A stretch of 16,577 bases of DNA from an uncultured Prevotella sp. (GTDB lineage Bacteria > Bacteroidota > Bacteroidia > Bacteroidales > Bacteroidaceae): the NCBI GenBank assembly GCA_934190685.1, contig CAKPTK010000043.1, positions 1 through 16,577 of the forward strand, written 5' to 3'. Below the pieces are notes generated by a model. The model made no database searches. It had not been told where the DNA came from and worked only from the letters and a program-made list of their open reading frames with translations. Below, piece by piece: positions 7,671-14,903 of the stretch; the stretch's first letter is position 1, and each line of letters opens with the position of its first letter. The position numbers and the translations under genes were made by a program.

Positions 7671-7946
7671 CGTTACATTTTGAATATTGTTTATGTGTTG
7701 CGAAGCCCCACGTGTTACGCTTCTTTCACGATTCATTTGCCGATGGTACGCTGCTAGCTGTCGTAGTTGACGCCTATCTTAGAGACGTTTAGCGTCGGCG
7801 GAGTATGGGACGAAGTAACCCTTGTCTTGTGCGAATTTCGTTTTTATGGTGCTAAGTTACGAACAAAAAACGGAACGGCAAAGTAATTTATACTATACTT
7901 TAAATAAGACAAGGTGGCACTCGGGAGAAGAAATAAATGGATTTAT
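7671..7946. other. Intergenic boundary between accessory and core-type regions
   Basis: No gene is supported here. It carries the minus-strand promoter given separately and the leader of the decayed gene. A TGGCAC at 7912 lacks the matching TTGC of a sigma-54 promoter. Base composition changes on either side: AT-rich codons (ATA, TTG, AAG) to the left, GC-rich codons (CTC, GCC, ATC) further right. No attachment site or direct repeat marking an insertion point was found. Confidence 0.5.
7852..7882 (-). promoter_or_regulatory. Bacteroidota-type promoter upstream of the pRiA4b-like pseudogene
   Basis: On the minus strand TTTG (7882-7879) is followed after exactly 19 bases by TAACTTAG (7859-7852), one mismatch from TAnnTTTG. 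Transcription would start near 7845 and run toward the pseudogene with a leader of about 175 bases. That leader has short self-complementary segments (GACGC...GCGTC) but nothing I can name. Confidence 0.45.
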
Positions 7947-7977
7947 TTCGTTCTCCTCTCGATTTGCACTATCTTTG
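7947..7977 (+). promoter_or_regulatory. Promoter of the histidine phosphatase gene
   Basis: TTCG (7947-7950), 19 bases, then TATCTTTG (7970-7977), an exact TAnnTTTG. The start codon follows at 8008, giving a leader of about 24 bases that contains AAAGGA. The same TTCG-N19 form recurs before rlmN. Confidence 0.65.
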
Positions 7978-8007
7978 CACCTTGAAAGTAAAAGGATGAT
8001 ATAGAAT

Positions 8008-8514
8008 ATGACAAAATTGTATTTAGTGCGCCATGGTCAGACCGTAGACAATGTGCGTCAAATCTTGCAGGGACAGGAACAGGGAGAACTCACCGAGGAA
8101 GGCATCCGACAGGCTGAGGAGACTCGGGACAAACTCAAGGATGAACCTATAGACGTGTTCGTATCGAGCGACTTGAAACGGGCGGAGGACACCTGCCGCA
8201 TCATCGCCGCTCCTCACCATAAAGAGGTGGAGACATCGCCACTGATCAGAGAACGTGACTGGGGAGATTTTACCGGTAAATATATTCCCGACCTCGCCGA
8301 CGCCCAGTGGCCGGACAATGTGGAGAGCATCGAAAAGATGAAGTCGCGTGCCCGCAATTTCATCACGTGGATACGCACGGCTTATCCGGACAAGACTGTG
8401 CTCGCTGTAGGCCACGGCATCATCAACAAAGCCATCCAGTCGGTTTATCTGAACAAACCGATGAACGAGATTCCAAAGATGACCAACGCTGAAGTGCGGG
8501 TGCTTATCCTGTAG
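8008..8514 (+). CDS. Histidine phosphatase superfamily protein (phosphoglycerate-mutase-like)
   Basis: The 168-residue protein starts TKLYLVRHGQT, with the Arg8-His9-Gly10 motif that carries the phosphohistidine. Other pocket residues are visible: Arg58 in SSDLKRAEDT, Glu82 in RERDWGDFTG, and His136 in VGHG. It is on the short side for the family, and there is no signal peptide, so it acts in the cytoplasm. The substrate cannot be read from sequence. Relatives are variously CobC-like alpha-ribazole phosphatases, broad-specificity phosphatases or phosphoglycerate mutases; no cobalamin genes lie nearby. It stands alone with its own promoter and a 31-base leader region, convergent with the next gene. 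The motif assignment is firm and the specific reaction is open. Confidence 0.9.
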   Translation: MTKLYLVRHGQTVDNVRQILQGQEQGELTEEGIRQAEETRDKLKDEPIDVFVSSDLKRAEDTCRIIAAPHHKEVETSPLIRERDWGDFTGKYIPDLADAQWPDNVESIEKMKSRARNFITWIRTAYPDKTVLAVGHGIINKAIQSVYLNKPMNEIPKMTNAEVRVLIL

Positions 8515-8560
8515 TCCAACTGTCTGTCATCTGTTTTATTTCAGACGAAACTACAAAGCA

Positions 8561-8594
8561 AAGGACGACTTTCTCTCACGAGGAAGCCGCCCTT
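8561..8594 (-). terminator. Hairpin terminator of the low-complexity protein gene
   Basis: Read on the minus strand, AAGGGCGGCTT pairs over 11 positions with AAGTCGTCCTT, with two G-U pairs and no mismatch. On the plus strand the same arms give two A-C mismatches. It lies about 40 bases past the stop at 8633 and is followed by a weak U-rich stretch (TTTGCTTTG). It is therefore assigned to the minus-strand gene, although it may also stop the phosphatase transcript. Confidence 0.6.
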
Positions 8595-8632
8595 CTTGTT
8601 AAACTCTCTAATTATCTTCACTTATATATTTC

Positions 8633-9628
8633 TTATCTTCTTCCGCCGAAATGTGCACCTCCGCCATTCTGGTTTCCTCCGCTTGTGTTGCCACGGCTGC
8701 CGCCACCAAAGGATGAGCGGGAGGAAGGCTGGTTGCTGCGGGTGCTCGGCATAAAGGAATTGGCAGGAGCCTGACTCCGTGTCGTGCCACGTGCACCGCC
8801 GAAGTTGCCGCTTGAGTTTCTCACCGTAGTGCGGGTGGAGCTTTCACGTGCGCCGAAATTGTCACGTGAGGAGTTTCCGCGCATTCCGCCGAAATTGCCG
8901 TTGGAAGGACGGGCGTTGCCATTGGAAGGACGGGCGTTGCCATTGGAAGGACGGGGGGTGTCATTGCGGCGAGGATTTCCGTTGTCGTTCACATTGACAG
9001 GTTGGTTGTTGCGCATTCCGCCGAAGTTGCTGTTGGAGCGGCTGGTCATCTGTCCACGGTTGCTCCGTGCGAAATCAAATCCACGATTGTAGTCGCCGCG
9101 TTTGAATCCGTCGCGCATTCCGAAATGGGCGTTGTCGCCACGAGGACCGCCGGGCATCGGTCTGCCCCAGTCGCGTCCATGATACCAACTTCTTCCGCCG
9201 TTGTTTCTCCAACTGTGTCCACCCACATAGATGTTGATGAACGAGGGACGACCATAGTAGAAATAGTTGCGGCGCGGATAGCGTGCATAGATGCCGAAGT
9301 GCCAGAAACCATCCGACCAATAGAGTGGACGGTAGAAATAGTTGGCGGCGCAATAGGCACGATATTGCCAATCGAGGAGCACATAGCTCATGTCGAGATT
9401 GCGCTGGCGCCAATAGGCACCGTAAAGGTCGTCATAGGAATTGACCCCCATCAGGTAATCGAGATTTATTTCATAGGCAGCCTCATACTGATCTTCGGTG
9501 AGGTTCAGCTCGTAAGCCATCTTGTCTGCGAGGAAAAGAGCTTGGTTGCGAGCCTGTTCGTAACTCATGGCGTCGGTGGCCGACAGCATGGTCAGCAGCA
9601 TGGTCAAAGTGAGTATTAACTTTTTCAT
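8633..9628 (-). CDS. Secreted protein with Gly/Asn/Arg/Ser-rich low-complexity C-terminal half
   Basis: I chose ATG 9628 (KKLILTLTMLLTMLSATDA, a clear signal peptide) over the in-frame Met 14 codons upstream, because the latter would put a charged extension before the signal. The product is 331 residues. After the signal comes a folded-looking region of about 130 residues rich in Tyr and Trp (MSYEQARNQALFLADKM, LNLTEDQYEAAYEINLDYL, YFYRPLYWSDGFWHFG). The rest is low complexity: Asn, Gly, Arg, Ser, with repeated FGGMR/FGGAR and three RPSNGN units. The N-terminal part resembles Bacteroidales proteins with a short 'LTxxQ' helical motif, but I cannot name the family. It is probably exported to the periplasm or surface. 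The very basic, disordered tail would suit binding to nucleic acid, polysaccharide or the wall; that is inference. Confidence 0.8.
   Translation of the reverse strand: MKKLILTLTMLLTMLSATDAMSYEQARNQALFLADKMAYELNLTEDQYEAAYEINLDYLMGVNSYDDLYGAYWRQRNLDMSYVLLDWQYRAYCAANYFYRPLYWSDGFWHFGIYARYPRRNYFYYGRPSFINIYVGGHSWRNNGGRSWYHGRDWGRPMPGGPRGDNAHFGMRDGFKRGDYNRGFDFARSNRGQMTSRSNSNFGGMRNNQPVNVNDNGNPRRNDTPRPSNGNARPSNGNARPSNGNFGGMRGNSSRDNFGARESSTRTTVRNSSGNFGGARGTTRSQAPANSFMPSTRSNQPSSRSSFGGGSRGNTSGGNQNGGGAHFGGRR
8895..8957. repeat. Three tandem 21-bp repeats inside the low-complexity gene
   Basis: Copies at 8895-8915, 8916-8936 and 8937-8957 share the core TTGCCATTGGAAGGACGGG (the first has G for A). They are in frame and encode a seven-residue Asn-Ala-Arg-Pro-Ser-Asn-Gly unit on the minus strand. 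Near-identity at DNA level points to recent slippage duplication. Confidence 0.85.
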
Positions 9629-9667
9629 ATCTAAACCCTTTCTTCTTTTAGTTCTTGTTTCTGGTTG

Positions 9668-9699
9668 CAAAGTAAGCGATATTCCGCCAGCTACCCAAA
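9668..9699 (-). promoter_or_regulatory. Promoter of the secreted low-complexity protein
   Basis: On the minus strand TTTG (9699-9696), 20 bases, then TTACTTTG (9675-9668). Transcription would start near 9661, about 33 bases before ATG 9628. An identical TTTG-N20-TTACTTTG arrangement precedes secG. Confidence 0.6.
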
Positions 9700-9730
9700 G
9701 GATTTTCCCTACAAACGGAGGGGAAAATCC
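9700..9730. promoter_or_regulatory. Perfect 10-bp inverted repeat next to the -33 box, possible operator
   Basis: GGATTTTCCC (9700-9709) and GGGAAAATCC (9721-9730) are exact inverse copies separated by 11 bases. The left arm touches the -33 TTTG of the minus-strand promoter. No U-run follows on either strand, so a terminator is unlikely; a protein-binding site controlling the divergent region is the better guess. Confidence 0.5.
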
Positions 9731-9813
9731 CTAAACCCTGTCTTCCGCCTTGTTTTTGCACCGCCATTTGCGTCCTTACACGCTGCCCGGTGGCAAAATA
9801 AAGTTTCAATCTC

Positions 9814-9844
9814 TTCGCATACTCAGATTTTTCCACTACCTTTG
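9814..9844 (+). promoter_or_regulatory. Promoter of rlmN and downstream genes
   Basis: TTCG (9814-9817), 19 bases, then TACCTTTG (9837-9844), an exact TAnnTTTG. The ATG of rlmN is at 9883, leaving a leader of about 30 bases. It probably drives at least rlmN and the DUF4837 gene, which are only 2 bases apart. Confidence 0.65.
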
Positions 9845-9882
9845 CAGACACTTTATAAAGTAATGTATAGGATATATCAATA

Positions 9883-10941
9883 ATGGAAAGCCAGAGAAAG
9901 AATCTTTTGGGCATGACCGTGACGGAACTCAAGGATGCGGCACGCGTCTTGGGCATGCCAGCCTTCACCGGTGGACAGATAGCCAAGTGGCTCTATGTCC
10001 AGCATGTGAAGGCTATCGATGACATGACCAACATCTCGAAAGCCAACCGCGAGAAGCTGAAGGCGGAATACACCATTGGATGCGGCGCCCCCGTCGACGC
10101 CCAGTATTCCAAGGACGGCACCATCAAATATCTCTTCCCTACCTCCACCGGCAAGAAGGTGGAGACCGTCTTCATCCCCGACGGCGAACGCGCCACCCTG
10201 TGCGTATCCTCCCAAGTGGGGTGCAAGATGAACTGCCTCTTCTGCCAGACCGGCAAGCAGGGGTTCGAAGGTAGCCTCCCGGCTGCCGACATTCTCAACC
10301 AGATTTACTCTCTCCCCGAGGTGGACAGACTGACCAACATCGTCTTCATGGGACAAGGAGAGCCTATGGACAACCTCGACAATGTGCTCCGCGCCACGGA
10401 GATACTCACCGCCGACTATGGCTGGGCATGGAGCCCGAAGCGCATCACGGTGAGCAGTGTCGGCGTGAAGAACAAGTTGAAGCGTTTTCTAGACGAGAGC
10501 GAATGCCATGTGGCCATCAGTCTCCACTCCCCCATCCCTGAACAGCGAGCCCAACTGATGCCCGCCGAACGGGGTATGTCCATCACCGATGTAGTGGAAT
10601 TGCTCCATCAGTATGACTTCACGCACCAGCGCCGTCTGTCGTTCGAATACATCGTCTTTGGCGGAGTCAACGACTCGATGACCCATGCCCGGGAAATCGT
10701 CAAGTTGCTCGATGGACTGGAGTGCCGCGTCAACCTGATACGTTTTCACCAGATTCCCAACGTGCCGCTCCACGGTGCCGACGAGAAGAAAATGGAGTCT
10801 TTCCGCGACTATCTCACCAGCCACGGCGTGTTCACCACCATCCGCGCCAGTCGCGGACAGGATATCTACGCCGCCTGCGGACTGCTCAGCACCGCCAAGA
10901 AAATCGAAGAACAGCGCCACGCCGATTCCCTGGAGGCTTAG
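9883..10941 (+). CDS. rlmN: Dual-specificity RNA methyltransferase RlmN (radical SAM)
   Basis: RlmN methylates C2 of adenine 2503 in 23S rRNA and adenine 37 of some tRNAs, using S-adenosylmethionine both as radical source and methyl donor. The 352-residue protein has the full set of features. The iron-sulfur motif is C114-KMN-C118-LF-C121. VFMGQGEPMDN is the SAM-binding glycine-rich segment, and SLHSP lies further on. The conserved methyl-carrying cysteine is Cys332 in the C-terminal GQDIYAACGLL. An N-terminal accessory domain (residues 1-90) is present. The length is standard. It is the first gene of the cluster behind a clear promoter and 2 bases ahead of the lipoprotein gene. Nothing suggests loss of function. 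Confidence 0.97.
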   Translation: MESQRKNLLGMTVTELKDAARVLGMPAFTGGQIAKWLYVQHVKAIDDMTNISKANREKLKAEYTIGCGAPVDAQYSKDGTIKYLFPTSTGKKVETVFIPDGERATLCVSSQVGCKMNCLFCQTGKQGFEGSLPAADILNQIYSLPEVDRLTNIVFMGQGEPMDNLDNVLRATEILTADYGWAWSPKRITVSSVGVKNKLKRFLDESECHVAISLHSPIPEQRAQLMPAERGMSITDVVELLHQYDFTHQRRLSFEYIVFGGVNDSMTHAREIVKLLDGLECRVNLIRFHQIPNVPLHGADEKKMESFRDYLTSHGVFTTIRASRGQDIYAACGLLSTAKKIEEQRHADSLEA

Positions 10942-10943
10942 TC

Positions 10944-11909
10944 ATGAAGCGGACCACGGCAAGCATCATGATCTTCGCCCTGCTGTTCACCGTCCTGTTC
11001 CTGACAGGATGCGGAAAGCGACACACGGGATTGCAACCACAAAGTGGCGGACGGCCTTATGAGGTGCTGCTGGTGGGCGACAGCACGGAAGATGTGCTCA
11101 CCGCACTGCAAGCCGACGCTGACGCACTGCCGCAAAGCGAACCGTCGTTCGATGTGTCGTCCATCCCCACCCGACGCTACAACTCGTCCGTGTGGTTGGC
11201 GCGCGCCATTGTCATCGTCAACATCGACCGCGACCTCTACTCCACCACCCGACTGCGCTATGAGAAAAATCTCCATGCCGCTCCGCAGATGGTAGTATAT
11301 GTCAACACCCCTTCCCGACAGACACTCCACCGCGACATGACAACGCTCGGAGGACAACTGCGACAACTGCTCACACGCTTCGAGATGAACAGCGAGATGG
11401 AGCAACTGACCTACACAGGCAACCCTAAGGCCGAGCACCTGGTCAGCCAAATCACGGGAACAAACATCAAGGTGCCCGCAGACATGGCCTCGTCGAAAAA
11501 AGGGAAGAACTTTGTGTGGCTCTCCAACAATGCCGCCACGGGCATGCAGAACCTCTGTGTCTACACCCTTCCCCTGCGGCCGCTCACCCAATCGTGGCTC
11601 ATCGCCATGCGTGACAGTGTGATGATGGTCAACATTCCCGGCGAACGACAGGGCATGTATATGCAGACCGTTGTGCCCAGCGTGGAAGCCGCCGCCACCC
11701 GCGAGAATGGGAAACGACGCGTCATCATGCGAGGACTGTGGGAGATGAAGGGCGACGCCATGGGCGGTCCCTTCGTGGCTCACGTGATGGTGGACTCCGC
11801 CCACAATCGGCTCGTCGTGGCGGAAGCCTTCGTCTATGCCCCAGAATCGCTGAAACGCAACAAGATAAGACAAACTGAAGCCGCGCTCTACACACTCAAG
11901 ACGCCTTGA
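10944..11909 (+). CDS. DUF4837 family lipoprotein
   Basis: The start is ATG 10944, two bases after the rlmN stop. A longer in-frame reading upstream lies inside rlmN and is rejected because the signal sequence begins here. The 321-residue protein has a lipoprotein signal: a basic start, a hydrophobic core and lipobox LTG-Cys23. The body resembles DUF4837 (YEVLLVGDSTEDVL near the start, then YNSSVWLARAIVIVNIDRDLY and QMVVYVNTPSRQTL), a family confined to Bacteroidota with no known activity. It would be lipidated and held at the inner or outer membrane facing the periplasm. Gene order rlmN - DUF4837 - pdxA recurs in Bacteroidales as far as I recall, so the linkage is positional rather than functional evidence. 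Confidence 0.85.
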   Translation: MKRTTASIMIFALLFTVLFLTGCGKRHTGLQPQSGGRPYEVLLVGDSTEDVLTALQADADALPQSEPSFDVSSIPTRRYNSSVWLARAIVIVNIDRDLYSTTRLRYEKNLHAAPQMVVYVNTPSRQTLHRDMTTLGGQLRQLLTRFEMNSEMEQLTYTGNPKAEHLVSQITGTNIKVPADMASSKKGKNFVWLSNNAATGMQNLCVYTLPLRPLTQSWLIAMRDSVMMVNIPGERQGMYMQTVVPSVEAAATRENGKRRVIMRGLWEMKGDAMGGPFVAHVMVDSAHNRLVVAEAFVYAPESLKRNKIRQTEAALYTLKTP

Positions 11910-11950
11910 GAGAGCACGGCCGACTATATAACAACTCTTATATTATATCT

Positions 11951-13051
11951 ATGGAAGAAAAGAAAATACGCGTTGCCATAACGCACGGAGATACAAACAG
12001 TATTGGTTACGAAATCATTTTCAAGGTGTTTGCCGACCCGGCAATCCTCGAACTCTGTACACCTATTATATATGGTTCACCCAAAGTGGCAGCCTATCAC
12101 CGCAAGGCTATGGACCTGGAAGCCAACTTCACCATCATCAACAGTGCCGAGGAGGCTCACGACGGAAAGGTCAACCTGCTCACTACTTTCGATGATGAGG
12201 TGAAGGTGGAGCTCGGACAGCCCACCACTGAGTCGGGCTACGCCGCCATGAGTGCCATCGTGCGTGCCCTTGATGACTACAAGAAAGGACTCTTCGACGT
12301 GCTGGTCACCGCACCGGTATCGGCGTCCAACATCTCTACAGAGGAGCATCCCTTCAGCAGTCAGGCTCATTTCCTCGCCCGCTCACTGGGCAGCACTGGA
12401 CTGTCCATGCTCGTCAACGAACAACTGCGCGTGGCTCTCGCCACGGTGGACTTGCCCATCTCCGAGGTGACCGGACTGATCAACAAGCAACTGATCATCG
12501 ACAAGGTGACCGCCGTGCAGCATGCCTTGAAACGCGACTTCCGCATCTCCAACCCTCGTGTCGCCGTGCTCGCCCTCAATCCCCAGATAGGCAACGAGAG
12601 CCAGGAGGGCAGCGAGGAGACGGAAATCATCGCCCCTGCCATCAGCGAACTGAAGAACTCCGGCATCGCCACCTTCGGTCCTTACGCCGCCGATGACTTC
12701 TTCGCCCATGCCGACTATGAACATTTCGACGCCGTGCTCGCCATGTACTATGACCAAGGTGCCATTCCTTTCAAACTTCTCGGAGAAAACGAGTCGGTCT
12801 GCTACACCGCCGGCCTGCCCATGGTGCACACCGAACCAGGACACGGCCCCGCCTTCGACATTGCCGGCAAAGGCACCGCCGACGAGAACCAACTGCGCCA
12901 AGCCATCTATCTGGCCATCGACGTGTTCCGCAACCGGGCAGAATACGACGAGCCACTCGGCAATCCACTACCCAAGCTCTACCGCGAAAAGCGCGACGAC
13001 AGCGAGAAAGTGAGATTCGCCATCCCCAAGAAAAAAGAAGCCAAGGCGTAA
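11951..13051 (+). CDS. pdxA: PdxA-like protein lacking nearly all known active-site residues
   Basis: The fold is clearly that of 4-hydroxythreonine-4-phosphate dehydrogenase (pyridoxal phosphate synthesis, DXP-dependent route): 366 residues, THGDTNSIGYEII near the start, VTAPVS, FGPYAADDFF and FDIAGKG. ATG 11951 (MEEKKIRVAITHGD) is preferred over an upstream in-frame Met, because the family begins here. By alignment to E. coli PdxA, the three metal ligands His166, His211 and His266 become Asp167, Gln212 (NPQIG) and Tyr267 (MYYDQG). The substrate residues His136/Thr137, Asn283 and Arg292 become Gln138/Ala139, Cys284 and His293; only Lys275 remains. The reading frame is intact. It is therefore probably not a functional dehydrogenase of the known type, or it acts on something else. 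The name reflects homology only. Confidence 0.85.
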   Translation: MEEKKIRVAITHGDTNSIGYEIIFKVFADPAILELCTPIIYGSPKVAAYHRKAMDLEANFTIINSAEEAHDGKVNLLTTFDDEVKVELGQPTTESGYAAMSAIVRALDDYKKGLFDVLVTAPVSASNISTEEHPFSSQAHFLARSLGSTGLSMLVNEQLRVALATVDLPISEVTGLINKQLIIDKVTAVQHALKRDFRISNPRVAVLALNPQIGNESQEGSEETEIIAPAISELKNSGIATFGPYAADDFFAHADYEHFDAVLAMYYDQGAIPFKLLGENESVCYTAGLPMVHTEPGHGPAFDIAGKGTADENQLRQAIYLAIDVFRNRAEYDEPLGNPLPKLYREKRDDSEKVRFAIPKKKEAKA

Positions 13052-13086
13052 TATCCATCCATAGAACCCCTAATTTTGACAGTTAA

Positions 13087-14394
13087 ATGAATAATACGGA
13101 ATTGCAAAAGATCAAGCAGCGCTACAACATCGTGGGCAACTGCGACGCGCTCAATCATGCACTGGACGTGGCCCTGCAGGTGGCGCCAACCGACCTCTCC
13201 GTACTGATTGTCGGAGAAAGCGGTGTCGGCAAAGAAGTCATTCCAAGGGTCATCCATGACAATTCCCCACGAAAGCGAGAAAAATATTTCGCCATCAACT
13301 GTGGTTCCATCCCTGAGGGAACCATTGACAGCGAACTTTTCGGTCACGAGAAAGGCTCGTTCACCGGCGCCATCAGTGAGAGCGAGGGTTATTTCGGCGT
13401 GGCCAACAAGGGCACCATCTTCCTCGACGAGGTGGGCGAACTGCCCCTCGCCACACAGGCCCGATTGCTCCGCGTGTTGGAGACAGGCGAGTATATCCGT
13501 GTGGGCGGACAGAAGGTGATGAAAACAGACGTGCGCATCGTCGCCGCTACCAACGTGAACATGCGCAAGGCTGTCAGCGAAGGTCGCTTCCGCGAAGACC
13601 TTTACTACCGCCTCAACACCATCCCCATCCAGATGCCGCCCCTCCGCGAGCGCGGCACCGACACCGTACTGCTCTTCCGCCTCTTCGCCATGCAGATGGC
13701 GGAGAAATATCATCTGCCCAAGATTACACTGACAGACGATGCCAAGACGCTGCTCATGAAATATAAATGGCCGGGCAACGTCAGACAGCTCAAGAACATT
13801 ACCGAACAGATGTCCGTGCTCAGCGAACAACGGGAAATCACTCCAGAGACTCTGCTCAAATTCATTCCCGCCGACCAGGAGGACAGCACCCAACTCGCCA
13901 CCGTGGCGAAAGGCGGTGCCCACAACTATGAAAGCGAGCGGGAAATACTCTACAAGATACTCTACGAACTGCGTGGAAATGTGAGTGACCTGCGGCGAGA
14001 GATGAACACGCTCCGCAAGCAACTGGATGAAGCCCGCAACGGGCAGACCGCCGTAGCCGCCAACCGCTACGACCAACTCCCCGCCGACTATCCCATGGTC
14101 GACAACGCACCTGCCCTCAGAAACCCGTCCCCGGTCATCCGACAGACCAGTTCCTATCCAGACCAGCCCGCCGCCTATTCCCCACGCCCCACCCATGTGG
14201 AGGACGCCGTGGCTGAGGAAATCTCCGAGCCTGAGAGCCTCAACCTCAGCGACCTGGGCAGACAAATGGTCGAGAAAGCACTCGAGCGCAACGGCGGCAA
14301 CCGCAAGAAAGCCGCCAAGGAACTCGGCATTTCAGACCGTACACTCTATCGAAGACTCAAACAATATGGACTTGACAAGAAAGACAAACTTTAA
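13087..14394 (+). CDS. Sigma-54-dependent transcriptional activator without receiver domain
   Basis: The 435-residue protein starts directly with the AAA+ domain, with no N-terminal response-regulator or sensory domain. Visible motifs are Walker A GESGVGKE (43-50), GSFTGA (90-95; canonical GAFTGA, first Ala replaced by Ser), Walker B IFLDE (Asp114, Glu115), the arginine-finger region GRFREDLYYRL (166-176) and WPGNVRQLKN. A linker of about 130 residues, charged and proline-rich, precedes a Fis-type helix-turn-helix (402-428, NRKKAAKELGISDRTLYRRL). It should remodel the sigma-54 RNA polymerase at unknown promoters. Without a receiver it may be constitutively active or controlled by level or by partner. 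The 3' end overlaps lptE by 29 bases, suggesting co-transcription with envelope genes. No sigma-54 promoter is apparent in the window. Confidence 0.95.
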   Translation: MNNTELQKIKQRYNIVGNCDALNHALDVALQVAPTDLSVLIVGESGVGKEVIPRVIHDNSPRKREKYFAINCGSIPEGTIDSELFGHEKGSFTGAISESEGYFGVANKGTIFLDEVGELPLATQARLLRVLETGEYIRVGGQKVMKTDVRIVAATNVNMRKAVSEGRFREDLYYRLNTIPIQMPPLRERGTDTVLLFRLFAMQMAEKYHLPKITLTDDAKTLLMKYKWPGNVRQLKNITEQMSVLSEQREITPETLLKFIPADQEDSTQLATVAKGGAHNYESEREILYKILYELRGNVSDLRREMNTLRKQLDEARNGQTAVAANRYDQLPADYPMVDNAPALRNPSPVIRQTSSYPDQPAAYSPRPTHVEDAVAEEISEPESLNLSDLGRQMVEKALERNGGNRKKAAKELGISDRTLYRRLKQYGLDKKDKL

Positions 14395-14899
14395 ACCGCT
14401 CGCCACGCTGCTCGCCGTGCTCGTGATCAGCGTGCTCAGCGCCTGCTCCATCTCCTACAAATTCAACGGAGCAAGCATCGACTACTCCAAGACCAAGACC
14501 ATCCAGATAGCCGACTTCCCCATCCGCTCCAGCTACGTGTGGGGACCGATGGCCTCTATCTTCAACAACCAACTGAAAGATGTATATGCCAACCATACCC
14601 ATCTCGTGCAGGTGAAGCGCAACGGCGACTTGAAGATAGAAGGGGAAATCACGCAATACTCCCAACGCAACAAGTCTGTCAACAGCGAGGGTGTATCGGC
14701 GCAGACCGAACTATCGATGACCGTCAATGTGAGGTTCACCAACAACGCCAACCACAAGGAAGACTTTGAACGACAGTTCACCGCCACTCAAAGCTACGAG
14801 TCGACCCGTTCGCTCAACTCCGTACAGGAAGAACTTGTCACACAGATGGTCAAAGACATCACCGACCAAATATTCAACGCAACTGTAGCCAACTGGTAG
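14366..14899 (+). CDS. lptE: LptE, LPS-assembly lipoprotein (Bacteroidota type)
   Basis: LptE plugs and assembles the outer-membrane LptD channel, which inserts lipopolysaccharide. The 177-residue product has a lipoprotein signal ending in lipobox LSA-Cys27, followed by SISYKFNGASIDYSKTKTI, the usual start of Bacteroidota LptE. A beta-sandwich-like body follows (GDLKIEGEITQYSQR, AQTELSMTVNVRFTN) with a C-terminal helix. ATG 14366 is the only Met in frame ahead of the signal, so the gene begins 29 bases inside the sigma-54 activator gene. Only 4 bases separate its stop from the next gene. The length is normal. The neighbours, a transcription activator before and secG after, recur in Bacteroidales. 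Confidence 0.9.
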   Translation: MDLTRKTNFKPLATLLAVLVISVLSACSISYKFNGASIDYSKTKTIQIADFPIRSSYVWGPMASIFNNQLKDVYANHTHLVQVKRNGDLKIEGEITQYSQRNKSVNSEGVSAQTELSMTVNVRFTNNANHKEDFERQFTATQSYESTRSLNSVQEELVTQMVKDITDQIFNATVANW

Positions 14900-14903
14900 A
14901 CCT

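Noticed and set aside
7912..7930. Sigma-54 promoter candidate (TGGCAC)
   Set aside because: No TTGC lies at the required distance downstream; a good TAnnTTTG promoter lies closer to the gene.
8895..8957. CRISPR-like regularly spaced repeat
   Set aside because: The 21-bp units are directly adjacent without spacers, in frame and coding for an Asn-Ala-Arg-Pro-Ser-Asn-Gly repeat.
9665..9883. A 72-codon plus-strand frame upstream of rlmN
   Set aside because: It covers both divergent promoters and the palindrome, has no motif and no start signal.
13071..13078. TAATTTTG as -7 box for the sigma-54 activator gene
   Set aside because: It matches TAnnTTTG exactly, but there is no TTTG-like -33 box 19-20 bases upstream and the transcript would be almost leaderless.
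12979..14265. A 428-codon open frame on the minus strand opposite the sigma-54 activator
   Set aside because: The plus strand encodes an unmistakable AAA+ activator over the same bases. The antisense frame has no known motif and is a by-product of GC-rich codon use.
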